64,000 nt of DNA, taken from IMG/VR virus record IMGVR_UViG_3300032224_000970, positions 1 to 64,000 of that record. The stretch is one strand, 5' to 3'. The notes under the pieces are model-generated. The model saw nothing but the letters and a program-made list of their open reading frames with translations, did not search any database and had not been told where the DNA came from. This document shows positions 5,456 through 13,007 of the stretch, piece by piece (within the stretch, counting starts at the first letter, position 1; every line of letters begins with the position of its first letter). The position numbers were made by a program, and so were the translations under genes. The stretch is from a virus.

Positions 5456-6056
5456 AGCATACAAATATTATATTGCAATCAAATTACATTTCACAAAGGA
5501 TTCATTCGATGTTTTCACAAATCGGGGCAGTGTTAAAGGAACACGTGAAGCGTTCAATGCACGTAATGATAGATATATCTTCGAAAAGCTGGCACGTAAA
5601 TTCCCAGTTGATCGAGATATCATACAATATTATGTATCAAACTTTGCATATGGAAACGAAAGCGTTGTCTACGATCTTGCAGAAGCTGAAGAAAACTACG
5701 CAGAGTGGAACAAGCGTAAACAGTCTATAACAAAAATCTTTGCAGATGACCTCAGCAAGATTTTGATGGATGCTTACAAACGCAAGATTAAAGAATCATC
5801 AATAATAAACTTTACTTTAAATCAATATCCGAGTATACTTAACCTATATCTTGGAAAACAAATTGGGATTGAAACCCTTAGGATCATAGATGACTTCGAG
5901 AATTTACTTGGTACGTGGAAACAACACAGTTCTATGTTATTACTGTGGGAAAACGAGATACGTAAAGTTGAGAAAATTAGAGGATTTGTTAATTACGATA
6001 AAGACAAAGTCTTAACAGTGTTTAATCAATTTAAAGAAGAGATCAAAGAGTTGTGA
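5421..6056 (+). CDS. 59: DNA helicase loader, gp59-like
   Basis: gp59 loads the replicative helicase gp41 onto gp32-covered forked DNA. The alignment with T4 gp59 is visible by eye: VDGFKAYKYYIAIKLHF corresponds to T4 IDGKSVYKLYLMIKQHM, then KxRxDRYxFEKLARKF and YYVSNF match the HMG-like N-domain. A helical C-domain follows (WENEIRKVEKIR, corresponding to the T4 WNNYSIKLKAYRKI region). The length with ATG 5421 is 211 residues against 217 in T4. Further upstream in-frame codons would overlap the membrane-protein gene more and have no T4 counterpart. It lies two genes before gp32, its partner. Confidence 0.85.
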   Translation: MNVGSVIVDGFKAYKYYIAIKLHFTKDSFDVFTNRGSVKGTREAFNARNDRYIFEKLARKFPVDRDIIQYYVSNFAYGNESVVYDLAEAEENYAEWNKRKQSITKIFADDLSKILMDAYKRKIKESSIINFTLNQYPSILNLYLGKQIGIETLRIIDDFENLLGTWKQHSSMLLLWENEIRKVEKIRGFVNYDKDKVLTVFNQFKEEIKEL

Positions 6057-6058
6057 TC

Positions 6059-6271
6059 ATGGGTAAAACTTACAAGAAACATTCTAACGATGATGAATTT
6101 TCCAGTCAGCGTTCTGGGAAACACGCCAAGCATGCCAATGGCAAAAAAACTGGCGGTATGAAAACGCTAAATAGTTATGTTGAAGAAGATTATGATGAAG
6201 ATCCATTTCACGATGAGATCGATGGCATTCATGATGAGATTTTTATAACACATACTAAAGATACTAATTAA
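6059..6271 (+). CDS. small hypothetical protein with basic head and acidic tail
   Basis: This is a 70-residue protein starting at ATG 6059, just after the gp59 stop. Residues 1-40 are rich in Lys, His, Ser and Gly (KTYKKHSNDDEFSSQRSGKH); residues 45-65 are strongly acidic (EEDYDEDPFHDEIDGIHDE). It is probably disordered. Short proteins of this charge pattern sit beside gp32/gp59 in related phages as far as I remember, but no role is established. A nucleic-acid or protein-binding linker is a guess. Confidence 0.65.
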   Translation: MGKTYKKHSNDDEFSSQRSGKHAKHANGKKTGGMKTLNSYVEEDYDEDPFHDEIDGIHDEIFITHTKDTN

Positions 6272-6295
6272 TACTTTTATACAAAGGAAAATACG

Positions 6296-7216
6296 ATGGA
6301 TATTCAAACACTCCGCAAAATGCGCAATCAAGACTTCGGAAAAATCTCTGGAGAATTCGAAAAGATTGCTAATCCCCAATCCGAATCAAAGTCTTTCAAT
6401 GACGATCGCTTCTGGCGTCTTGAAGGAGATAAAGCAGGTAACGGAACTGCTACGATTCGATTCCTCCCACGTGTTGAAGGCGACGAACTCCCATGGGTTC
6501 GAATCTTCTCTCATGGTTTCCAAGGTCCAACTGGTAAGTGGTATATCGAGAATAGTTTGACTACTCTTGGTGAGAACGATCCTGTTGGTGAGTTGAATAC
6601 TCAACTATGGAACAGTGGTTCTGAAGCCAATAAAGAAATTGCACGTAAACAAAAGCGTAAGCTGAGTTTCACTGCTAATGTCTATATCGTTTCTGATCCA
6701 AAGCATCCTGAGAACGAAGGGAAAGTGTTCCTCTTCAAATTTGGTAAGAAAATCTTTGACAAGATTATGGACAAAGCACGTCCTACCTATGAAGATGAAA
6801 AGCCAGTCAACGTATTTGATCTTTGGGAAGGCGCAAACTTCAAACTACGTATGCGTAAGAAAGATGGATACACCAATTATGATGAATCCACTTTTATGGA
6901 ACCAGCACCTGTCTCTGAAGATGAGAATGAGTTGCTGAACATCGTTAACTCACAACATAAACTTGCAGAATTTCTTGATCGTAAGAACTTCAAGTCTTAT
7001 GATGAGTTGAAGAAGAAACTCGAGCAAGTCCTTTCAGGAGATAGTTTTGTAGCGAAGTCTGCTGCAGAAATTGCTGAGGAAGATCGTCCTGTTGCAGCAG
7101 CACCTAAAATGGCTTCTGCTCCCGCACCTGCTCCTAAAGTAAGCAAGTCAGCACCTTCACTTAATGAAGATGATGACGTAATGGGTTACTTTGAGAGAAT
7201 TGCGAAGGAAGACTAA
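6296..7216 (+). CDS. 32: single-stranded DNA-binding protein gp32
   Basis: This 306-residue protein (T4 gp32 has 301) covers single-stranded DNA in replication and recombination. Domain order is preserved: a basic N-terminal cooperativity segment (LRKMRNQDFGK), the OB-fold core from TIRFLPRVEG through KWYIENSLTTLG, KRKLSFTANVYIVSDPKHPENEGKV with the FGKKIFDKI signature, then an Ala/Pro linker and an acidic C-tail (NEDDDVMGYFERIAKED) for partner binding. The zinc ligands of T4 (three Cys in CSSTHGDYDSCPVC) are absent; the protein has no cysteine at all, as in cyanophage relatives. An AAAGG site precedes the ATG and a terminator follows the stop. Confidence 0.95.
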   Translation: MDIQTLRKMRNQDFGKISGEFEKIANPQSESKSFNDDRFWRLEGDKAGNGTATIRFLPRVEGDELPWVRIFSHGFQGPTGKWYIENSLTTLGENDPVGELNTQLWNSGSEANKEIARKQKRKLSFTANVYIVSDPKHPENEGKVFLFKFGKKIFDKIMDKARPTYEDEKPVNVFDLWEGANFKLRMRKKDGYTNYDESTFMEPAPVSEDENELLNIVNSQHKLAEFLDRKNFKSYDELKKKLEQVLSGDSFVAKSAAEIAEEDRPVAAAPKMASAPAPAPKVSKSAPSLNEDDDVMGYFERIAKED

Positions 7217-7266
7217 ATTTATTTTCAAATCTAGTCAACCGATCTATAGGCTGAAGCGTTAATTAT

Positions 7267-7296
7267 AGTGGAGGGGAATGTCTCTTCTCCACTTTT
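7267..7296 (+). terminator. terminator after gp32
   Basis: AGTGGAG (7267-7273) pairs with CTCCACT (7287-7293) over 7 bp with a 13-base loop and runs into TTTT. Confidence 0.7.
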
Positions 7297-7313
7297 AAAA
7301 AGGAAACTTTAAA

Positions 7314-7502
7314 ATGAAAACTATTGCAACTCTAATCGCTTCAATGTTCGTTGTTTCTGCTTTCGCTGCTGAACCAGCCAAGCCAGCCACTGCTACTGCA
7401 CCAGTTGCAACACCTGCTGTTACTAAGGCAGATGCCAAGCATGCTGACAAAAGCGCAGACGTTAAGAAAGCTGACAAGAAAGCCGAAGCTACTAAGAAGT
7501 AA
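7314..7502 (+). CDS. small exported Ala/Lys-rich protein
   Basis: This is a 62-residue protein with a clear Sec signal peptide (MKTIATLIASMFVVSAFAA, cleavage after AFA-A or FAA-E). The mature part is low-complexity, first Ala/Pro/Thr-rich, then Ala/Lys/Asp-rich (KADKKAEATKK), and probably disordered in the periplasm. It has an AAAGGAAAC site with good spacing. A downstream frame shifted by +1 continues without its own nearby start (see the next entry). It resembles, in composition only, the Lys-rich exported protein at 1952-2152. Confidence 0.7.
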   Translation: MKTIATLIASMFVVSAFAAEPAKPATATAPVATPAVTKADAKHADKSADVKKADKKAEATKK

Positions 7503-7710
7503 TCCTTACCAAGTACCATCATCGTTAGATGATAACGATGATGATCTCGGTCTTGACGATGATAGTCTACAAACTGGTTATCGTCGTCCACAAATAGTTA
7601 AGGATAAAGTCCCCGATAAGGATGACGATATCAGTGATGAAATAAAGTGGAGATTATTCTTAGCCAGACAACTGGCTTTGTTAAAGTACCAAGAGAAATG
7701 GGGATCGTAA
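7432..7710 (+). CDS. acidic-linker protein with conserved helical C-terminus; start uncertain
   Basis: The convincing part begins around 7501 (N-P-Y-Q-V-P) and contains an Asp-rich stretch (SLDDNDDDLGLDDDS), a linker, and a well-formed helix DEIKWRLFLARQLALLKYQE at the C-terminus. No ATG, GTG or TTG occurs between the upstream stop (7500-7502) and this part. Translation must therefore start inside the preceding gene (ATG 7432 with AAGG close upstream, or ATG 7441), or arise by a +1 shift at the end of the preceding gene, which would place a signal peptide on it. The overlap region reads as Leu/Lys-rich filler. The stop codon lies in the loop of a terminator hairpin. I know no function. Confidence 0.55.
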   Translation: MPSMLTKAQTLRKLTRKPKLLRSNPYQVPSSLDDNDDDLGLDDDSLQTGYRRPQIVKDKVPDKDDDISDEIKWRLFLARQLALLKYQEKWGS

Positions 7711-7725
7711 GATCCCCATTTTTTT
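7697..7725. terminator. intergenic terminator between convergent genes
   Basis: A 10-bp stem, 7697-7706 with 7711-7720, closes a GTAA (GNRA-type) loop and is followed by TTTTT on the plus strand. The loop contains the stop codon of the plus-strand gene, and the minus-strand tape-measure gene stops at 7724. The T tract is best for plus-strand transcripts; minus-strand use is less certain. Confidence 0.8.
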
Positions 7726-10378
7726 ATGCCTGAACACCATACCTACTATCGAGATATCGATTAACAGATGGTTCAGGATTGCGTATCGGCATGCGATACT
7801 CGAGACTTTGTGTAGATTTATTAATACTTGTTGGTGCGTTAACGATACTAGTAGTACCACCACCGCCACTAGAAGCCATTTCTCTTTGTGTATCTTGATT
7901 CTCTGCAGACTGTCTTCCGATCATTACAGTTTGTTGACCAGTTTCAACTTTCATTACACCACCAGATGCAGCAAATACACTTGCCTTCTGCCATGGGAAT
8001 GCGTCAACAGCTTTGATTGTTTCAGGTTTTATATTTGAGAATGCAGCGATACCATCAGAAATACTCTTGATACCAACACCTGCCTTTTCAAGACCAACTC
8101 CATATTGAGAAATTTGTTCCATCTGCTCAACTGGAGATTTTTGTCCACTAACTGCAGTTAAGAATCCACCAACCAAACTTCCAAGACCAGCTACTGCCTG
8201 AGCAGCACCGAATGCTGCCATACCTGCACCAACAGCAACAAGACCAGCACCTACCTTAACAAGATTATCACCATCGATCTTCGATAGTTTATCCATTGCT
8301 GCAGCGAATGCATCAAATGCAGGTGCAGCTATTTCCATTGCTGCAGCGAAAGGAATCAATGCTAAACTAATTGCAGAGATACCTACTGCACCAAGAAGTA
8401 GAAGTGGAGATAGAACACCAGCAAGAGCACCAACTCCAACCATTGCTCCTATAGCAGTAATTCCGCTAGATACTGATTCCCAATCTAAATCTTTCATAGA
8501 TTGGAAACCTTCGCCTACTGACATTAAACCCAAACCTAATGCTGCTAGTCCAGCACCTGCAAGAATCATCACTGGTGCTAATAAACCGATTGCACCAGCC
8601 ACAACTCCAAGAACACCTATCGTTACTGCTGCTTGTGCTATGGTTTCCCACTTTAAGTCAGCCATTGCTTGAAGACCAGTTCCTATTGACATCAGACCAA
8701 CACCAAGTGCAGTTAGTCCAACTGCAGCTAGTAACATTACTGGAGCCAATAAACCAATTCCAGCTGAAACTACACCTAATGCGCCAATAGTAACAGCAGC
8801 CTGAGCAATGGTTTCCCACTTTAAGTCAGCCATTGCTTGAAGACCAGTTCCTACTGAGATTAAACCTAAACCTAATGCTGCTAAACCTACGCCAGCCAGA
8901 ATCATTACTGGGGCTAGTAAACCTATTCCTGCAGCAACGACACCTAGTGCACCAATAGTAACAGCAGCCTGAGCAATGGTTTCCCATTTCAAGTCAGCCA
9001 TCGTTTCTAAACCAGTTCCTATTGACATCAGACCAACACCAAGTGCAGTTAGTCCAACTGCAGCCAGAATCATTACTGGTGCTAGTAAACCTATTCCTGC
9101 AGCAACGACACCTAGTGCACCAATACTAACTACTGCTTGAGCAATTGTTTCCCACTTAAGATCTGCCATTACATTCAGACCAGTGCCCACAGATATAAGT
9201 CCAACACCAAGAGCAGTTAGTCCTACGCCAGCAATTAGCATTAATGGAGCAACAGTACCTAATCCTGCAGCGATAACTCCAAGAGCACCAATAGCAACAG
9301 CTGCCTTAGCGATAGTGGCTAGATCTAAATCTGCCATAGTTTTTAAACCAAGACCAACAGATATAAGTCCAACACCTAATGCGGTAAGTCCTACACTTGC
9401 TATTAACATTAGTGGCGCAACTAATCCTAGACCAGCTGCTATAACACCAAGTGCTGCGATTGATACACCTGCTTTAGCGATTGTTTCCCAGTCTAGTTCT
9501 GCGAAATTCTTTAGCCCTGTGCTGGCTGAAAGTAAACCAACTCCAAGAGCAAGGATACCAACTGAGCCAAGTATCAACGCTGGTGCAACAGTGCCTAGTA
9601 GAGCAGCCACCGCACCTAGTGCTACTAGCGATACGATTGCTTTACCGATACTTTCCCATTCAACATCTGCGAATGTAGTTAATGCTTCAGCTGTTAACCA
9701 AAGAGCACCACCCATTACAAGTAGTGACGCTGCGCCAGCTAACATTGCTGGACCAGCACTACCAAGTGCAATCGCAGCAACAACTAAACCAGCAAGAACA
9801 ACACCACCCTTTAGTATCGCTTCCCATTCAATCTCACCAAACTTCTCTAATGCAACTGCAGTAATTAAAAGAGCAGCACCAAGTGCGAGTAGTGTTTTAT
9901 GCGCACCACTTTCTTCAATAAACTTGGTAGCAATAACTAAACCACCCATAACGATAAGACCTTTGGCTAAATCAGTCCAAGAAACATCTGCAAATTCTTG
10001 CATTGCTTTTGAAGTGATCCATAGTGCAGCAGCAAGTCCTAGTAAACCTTTAGCAGTATCGCCAAGTGCTTTAATACCACCTGACAATCCACTTAGTATT
10101 CCACCGCCACCACCTCCACTACTAGTAGCTTCGTTCGCTGGTCTAACAGCCTCAGGACGTTTACCACCACCTCCAGTATTATCTGCAATAATACCAAGAA
10201 GTCTGGTTTGTTCATCCATCCTCCTATTCATCTCTTCTTGATTTTCATCGGTAGTAGTACCAGACGCTGATGCTTCTTTCTCCATCAGTTCTCGAATTGT
10301 CTGAATGTGTTCTACCGATGCTTTTTGAAGATCCAAAAGTTTCTGGAAATTACTTGGAGATGCTGTTATGATTGCCAT
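7724..10378 (-). CDS. tail tape measure protein with 56-residue repeats
   Basis: This 884-residue protein is the likely length ruler inside the tail tube. Residues 1-75 are charged and coiled-coil like (Glu/Gln/Arg-rich), followed by a Gly-rich linker. From about residue 105 there are roughly ten tandem hydrophobic modules with a 56-residue period, each with the core M-A-D-L-K-W-E-T-I-A-Q-A then an Ala/Gly/Leu helix hairpin (GALGVVAAGIGLLAP). The C-terminus is polar. The position, directly after the gp26-type chaperone and its small partner, matches gp29 in T4 and tape measures generally. Sequence identity to T4 gp29 is not visible to me; the assignment rests on architecture and context. Membrane-active hydrophobic helices suit DNA passage through the inner membrane. 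Confidence 0.8.
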   Translation of the reverse strand: MAIITASPSNFQKLLDLQKASVEHIQTIRELMEKEASASGTTTDENQEEMNRRMDEQTRLLGIIADNTGGGGKRPEAVRPANEATSSGGGGGGILSGLSGGIKALGDTAKGLLGLAAALWITSKAMQEFADVSWTDLAKGLIVMGGLVIATKFIEESGAHKTLLALGAALLITAVALEKFGEIEWEAILKGGVVLAGLVVAAIALGSAGPAMLAGAASLLVMGGALWLTAEALTTFADVEWESIGKAIVSLVALGAVAALLGTVAPALILGSVGILALGVGLLSASTGLKNFAELDWETIAKAGVSIAALGVIAAGLGLVAPLMLIASVGLTALGVGLISVGLGLKTMADLDLATIAKAAVAIGALGVIAAGLGTVAPLMLIAGVGLTALGVGLISVGTGLNVMADLKWETIAQAVVSIGALGVVAAGIGLLAPVMILAAVGLTALGVGLMSIGTGLETMADLKWETIAQAAVTIGALGVVAAGIGLLAPVMILAGVGLAALGLGLISVGTGLQAMADLKWETIAQAAVTIGALGVVSAGIGLLAPVMLLAAVGLTALGVGLMSIGTGLQAMADLKWETIAQAAVTIGVLGVVAGAIGLLAPVMILAGAGLAALGLGLMSVGEGFQSMKDLDWESVSSGITAIGAMVGVGALAGVLSPLLLLGAVGISAISLALIPFAAAMEIAAPAFDAFAAAMDKLSKIDGDNLVKVGAGLVAVGAGMAAFGAAQAVAGLGSLVGGFLTAVSGQKSPVEQMEQISQYGVGLEKAGVGIKSISDGIAAFSNIKPETIKAVDAFPWQKASVFAASGGVMKVETGQQTVMIGRQSAENQDTQREMASSGGGGTTSIVNAPTSINKSTQSLEYRMPIRNPEPSVNRYLDSRYGVQA
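8140..10060 (-). repeat. 168-bp tandem repeats in the tape-measure gene
   Basis: The coding sequence repeats with a 168-base period (for example the GTTTCCCA word on the plus strand at 8643 and 8811). Four central copies are nearly identical, and outer copies are progressively diverged (FADVSW, FGEIEW, FADVEW, FAELDW, MADLDL, four MADLKW, MKDLDW). Boundaries are approximate. Confidence 0.85.
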
Positions 10379-10382
10379 GTCT

Positions 10383-10589
10383 TTATCTTAAATTCTTTGG
10401 TTGTTTAGCCTTTTGTGCTTCCATACGAGCTTTTTCTTCTTCTAAAAACTTAATCAACATTGTTACGTATACTTCTCTCTCGAACGGTATCATATTATCA
10501 AGTTCCGCAAGCGAGTACTTATGGTACTGCATCAATGAAAAATTCATCTTATAATGATTCATTAAGGTATCATGACAAAGGTTTATCAA
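10383..10589 (-). CDS. tail-assembly chaperone extension (gp51/GpT-like position)
   Basis: This 68-codon frame lies between gp26 and the tape measure. Its only in-frame initiator at the left edge is TTG (10589-10587), which overlaps the gp26 stop. Internal ATG codons (for example before NHYKMNF) have no ribosome site. The likely conserved core is NFSLMQYHKYSLAELDNMIPFEREVYVTML, then a charged Lys/Glu/Gln tail. Related aquatic myoviruses carry a small protein like this before the tape measure. The arrangement and an upstream T-run suggest it is produced as a -1 frameshift extension of gp26, as in the lambda G/GT chaperones. Independent translation from TTG by reinitiation is the alternative. 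Confidence 0.75.
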   Translation of the reverse strand: MINLCHDTLMNHYKMNFSLMQYHKYSLAELDNMIPFEREVYVTMLIKFLEEEKARMEAQKAKQPKNLR

Positions 10590-11308
10590 AAAAAACTTTG
10601 GAGACCCTCTAAAACTTTATGGTGGGCTTTACCGCAAACAGGACATTTATAGTCAACTTCTTTACGTAGCCTTGGCATAGTTTCAAAGAATTTCTGAACA
10701 CTCTTAAATTGCTCAGAAGTAAGGTTGTTTAAAAACTCAAGAATCTCTTCTTTTGATTGATCCTTCGCATGGAAAACTTTATCGCCATCATAAATGTATT
10801 CAACGCAGTTTGCAACTACTTTGAAAATCTCGTCAAGATTTTCTGTCTTGACATTTTGTAATTCTCTCATTGATTTGAAGTTTGGATATGTCATTACAAC
10901 ACCTACTTCATTGAACAATGGTATATTCTTTTGATGATCTGGATTAATATCAATTTCTAATTTACTGATATCAAAACTAATTCTAACTTTGGCTCTTTCA
11001 TTATCTGAGCCATGATCTTCATCGCAAGCAAAAACTAAATCAACAGTTTCACCTACAGACTTTGCACGTAGCTGAGTAAAGATATACTCAAGATCGAACA
11101 ATGCAAGATCTTCTACACGATAATCACCAGTTACGCATGCGCTGATAACAGATTTTAATGTATCAACCATCACCTGAGGATCTTCACTTTGCTGCGCCAT
11201 CAGCAGTGCTTTCTCTTCCTTAACTAAGAACTGTCTGTATTTGACTTCTTTCTTTAGCGAAGGGATTGTTAACGTATACGTTGGCGATGTATTAATTGGT
11301 AATGCCAT
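10586..11308 (-). CDS. 26: baseplate hub/tail assembly protein gp26
   Basis: This is a 240-residue protein of the T4 gp26 (T4_baseplate) type. The N-terminus MALPINTSPTYTLTIPSLKK, then VKYRQFLVKEEKALLMA, is the family signature. The C-terminus has a zinc-ribbon-like pair (YKCPVCGKAHHK). In T4, gp26 acts in hub assembly; in many phages the equivalent protein chaperones the tape measure. The start: AAAGGAG lies too close to ATG 11314 but seven bases from ATG 11308, so I choose the latter. It overlaps or abuts gp16 upstream, and its end carries the T-run slippery site described above. Confidence 0.85.
   Translation of the reverse strand: MALPINTSPTYTLTIPSLKKEVKYRQFLVKEEKALLMAQQSEDPQVMVDTLKSVISACVTGDYRVEDLALFDLEYIFTQLRAKSVGETVDLVFACDEDHGSDNERAKVRISFDISKLEIDINPDHQKNIPLFNEVGVVMTYPNFKSMRELQNVKTENLDEIFKVVANCVEYIYDGDKVFHAKDQSKEEILEFLNNLTSEQFKSVQKFFETMPRLRKEVDYKCPVCGKAHHKVLEGLQSFF
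10589..10610 (-). promoter_or_regulatory. candidate -1 programmed frameshift signal
   Basis: On the minus strand gp26 ends CAA AGT TTT TTT TGA. The heptamer T-TTT-TTT occupies 10595-10589 in the correct phase for a -1 slip, and the zero-frame stop TGA follows at once. An AGAGGG Shine-Dalgarno-like element lies at 10610-10605, nine bases upstream, similar to the stimulatory site of dnaX. After the slip, the ribosome reads directly into the 68-codon frame. Confidence 0.65.
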
Positions 11309-11310
11309 AT

Positions 11311-11736
11311 TCATTCTCCTTTAGTCATATTCTGAATAAGTTTATTCAACTCACTTGTGCTACCTACAAAGATAGCATTATTCGTTACCTTAGCCCCACC
11401 TTCTTTCGCTGATGGTGCATCTAACTTTGCTTTTTGCTGGTGGATATCCATTAATTGTTGGTTAATGTCAGCCAGCTGTTTCATTAAATTACCCACGACC
11501 TCAAAGGCACGTGGGTGTTCAGATTGTTTTGCAACTTCAAGAGCTGCATTTAATGCTTCCTGTCCTTTCACCAATAACTCGTGTAGATTACCACGAGTTT
11601 TATCATAGTCATCTTCAATGCGTTGGACTGGGGTTTGAATAATCTCCCCAGTCTCATTCTCAATCAATTCATGTTCAGTAATCTTTACAATTTTAGGTGT
11701 ATCGAATACTGCAGATAATGTATCATCAATTTTCAT
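11311..11736 (-). CDS. 16: terminase small subunit gp16
   Basis: This 141-residue protein matches the small-terminase pattern of T4-like phages: DYDKTRGNLHELLVKGQEALN, then EHPRAFEVVGNLMKQLADINQQL as the central antiparallel coiled coil, and a C-terminal VTNNAIFVGSTSELNKLIQ. The family oligomerises into a ring that recognises DNA and regulates gp17 (found at 58188). T4 gp16 has 164 residues. Genes 16 and 17 are adjacent in T4, but here they are 46 kb apart and on opposite strands. It is followed immediately by gp26 with a shared AAAGGAG region. Confidence 0.85.
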   Translation of the reverse strand: MKIDDTLSAVFDTPKIVKITEHELIENETGEIIQTPVQRIEDDYDKTRGNLHELLVKGQEALNAALEVAKQSEHPRAFEVVGNLMKQLADINQQLMDIHQQKAKLDAPSAKEGGAKVTNNAIFVGSTSELNKLIQNMTKGE

Positions 11737-11737
11737 T

Positions 11738-12202
11738 TTAATCGTTTCTAGTATTTCTCATTGGTGGATCATCAGGTAACAAATCGTCACTTGGTGGTAA
11801 TGGACGTGCCATTGGTTTTGGTGTAGGACTATTTATTGCTGCTGGCGCACTAACACTGGGACTTGCGAATACTGGCGCAGGTACGCTAGGTGCTGCTGGC
11901 ATGCTTGGTGGTAAGGGTGTAACATTTGTTGCTGCTCCCGCAATTTTCTCTTGTGTACGACCAAACGCTGCAATACCTAAAACTGCACCCATTGCTAAGT
12001 GGAATAGACCAGCACCTTGCAGTGTTAGTGGATTCCATTGTGTAATTGGTGTATGAGTAACTGTTTGTAGTAATGACCATGCAACTGGAAATACTACCAT
12101 GTCCATCATACAGACAACCATGTACATCCAACCCATAGCTGGACGCCACTTCTTCTGCATCCAATCTTCATCTTTCTTTTCTGCTTTAACTTCATCAGCC
12201 AT
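11738..12202 (-). CDS. holin-like membrane protein
   Basis: This is a 154-residue protein from ATG 12202, which has AAAGGATAA upstream; the frame extends further upstream, but that part overlaps gp54. It has a charged N-terminus (KAEKKDEDWMQKKWRP), two hydrophobic helices (about residues 22-47, MGWMYMVVCMMDMVVFPVAW, and 60-82, AGLFHLAMGAVLGIAAFG), and a long Pro/Ala/Ser-rich tail with an acidic end. The KWRP-x(2)-W-x(3)-V start and helix spacing resemble phage 3TM-type holins. It would permeabilise the inner membrane at lysis. The distance from the SleB-like hydrolase (9 kb, opposite strand) makes this an inference; a tail-associated membrane protein is possible. Confidence 0.6.
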   Translation of the reverse strand: MADEVKAEKKDEDWMQKKWRPAMGWMYMVVCMMDMVVFPVAWSLLQTVTHTPITQWNPLTLQGAGLFHLAMGAVLGIAAFGRTQEKIAGAATNVTPLPPSMPAAPSVPAPVFASPSVSAPAAINSPTPKPMARPLPPSDDLLPDDPPMRNTRND

Positions 12203-12218
12203 TTTATTATCCTTTTTA

Positions 12219-13007
12219 TTATGTGCTTTCGAAATCAACAAACCTGCCAAAACTTTGCGTAATTTCAGTACGTCCAGTTGTAGCAGAACCACCACCTATT
12301 TCAGAGAAGATATCATTGAACTTCTGCTGAATATTATAAAATCCAGTTCTATTTACATCAAAGTCTGTTCCAAACTCACCTGCATCTGCAAGTTGCCATC
12401 CTGATGGAAAATATCTTGTTGCTTCTGTCTCACCAACTACTGATGGACTAACACCTCTTGGTTCTGGAATATCTTTTTGAATTTTAATTGTTCCACTCCA
12501 AGATTTAATCATAAATGTAACTTGCATCTTCATTACATCTTTTTGATCATATCCCATTTGAATAGGAGATACTGTTTTAGGAAAGACTTCGTATAACTCT
12601 ACGACATATCTTTCTTTGTTCGCTACATCTTCTACTTTAATTTGCATCTGTTGGCAAACATATTGATCATAGTAGTTGAATGTTCTACGCTTACCTTGCT
12701 GAATACTTTTAATCCATGAGTCAAAGAATGCTTTAACTTCCATTGCCCCATCTACATAGAAAGACATGGTGATAGCGTCATAGTTAAACTCATAAGGTAT
12801 TTCACGCACCTCACCAAATGTTCTAATTGGCGTTGTGTTTACATTCAATCCTGGAAGACTTATCGAGTCGCAGAATAGTAAAATTTTTGGTAAGTCTAAT
12901 TTAAATGCAGTGCGGACAGCAGCTGGCGCATCAAGAACAACAGAATATCTGTTGCTTCTAGCCAATCCACTTGGTCCCATCTGACTGACGAATTTTGAAA
13001 TTTCCAT
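12219..13007 (-). CDS. 54: baseplate-tail tube initiator gp54
   Basis: This 262-residue protein has the tail-tube fold of T4 gp54/gp48/gp19: an N-terminus with SNRYSVVLDAP, then FCDSISLPGLNVNTTPIRTFGE, YEFNYDAITMSFYVDG and a domain ending in VTFMIKSWSGTIK. In T4, gp54 sits on the hub and nucleates tube polymerisation with gp48. The start codon overlaps the upstream stop by one base (TAATGG). gp48 is just across the divergent promoter, so the two tube initiators are transcribed in opposite directions. Confidence 0.8.
   Translation of the reverse strand: MEISKFVSQMGPSGLARSNRYSVVLDAPAAVRTAFKLDLPKILLFCDSISLPGLNVNTTPIRTFGEVREIPYEFNYDAITMSFYVDGAMEVKAFFDSWIKSIQQGKRRTFNYYDQYVCQQMQIKVEDVANKERYVVELYEVFPKTVSPIQMGYDQKDVMKMQVTFMIKSWSGTIKIQKDIPEPRGVSPSVVGETEATRYFPSGWQLADAGEFGTDFDVNRTGFYNIQQKFNDIFSEIGGGSATTGRTEITQSFGRFVDFEST

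Noticed and set aside
6496-6506. tRNA T-loop-like GGTTCGAATC
   Set aside because: It lies inside the gp32 coding sequence and has no flanking acceptor, D or anticodon arms.
9183-10241. A 352-codon open frame on the plus strand across the tape-measure gene
   Set aside because: It is the antisense of the hydrophobic repeats; its Pro/Ala/Thr-rich repetitive product mirrors the 168-bp period and has no ribosome site or independent features.
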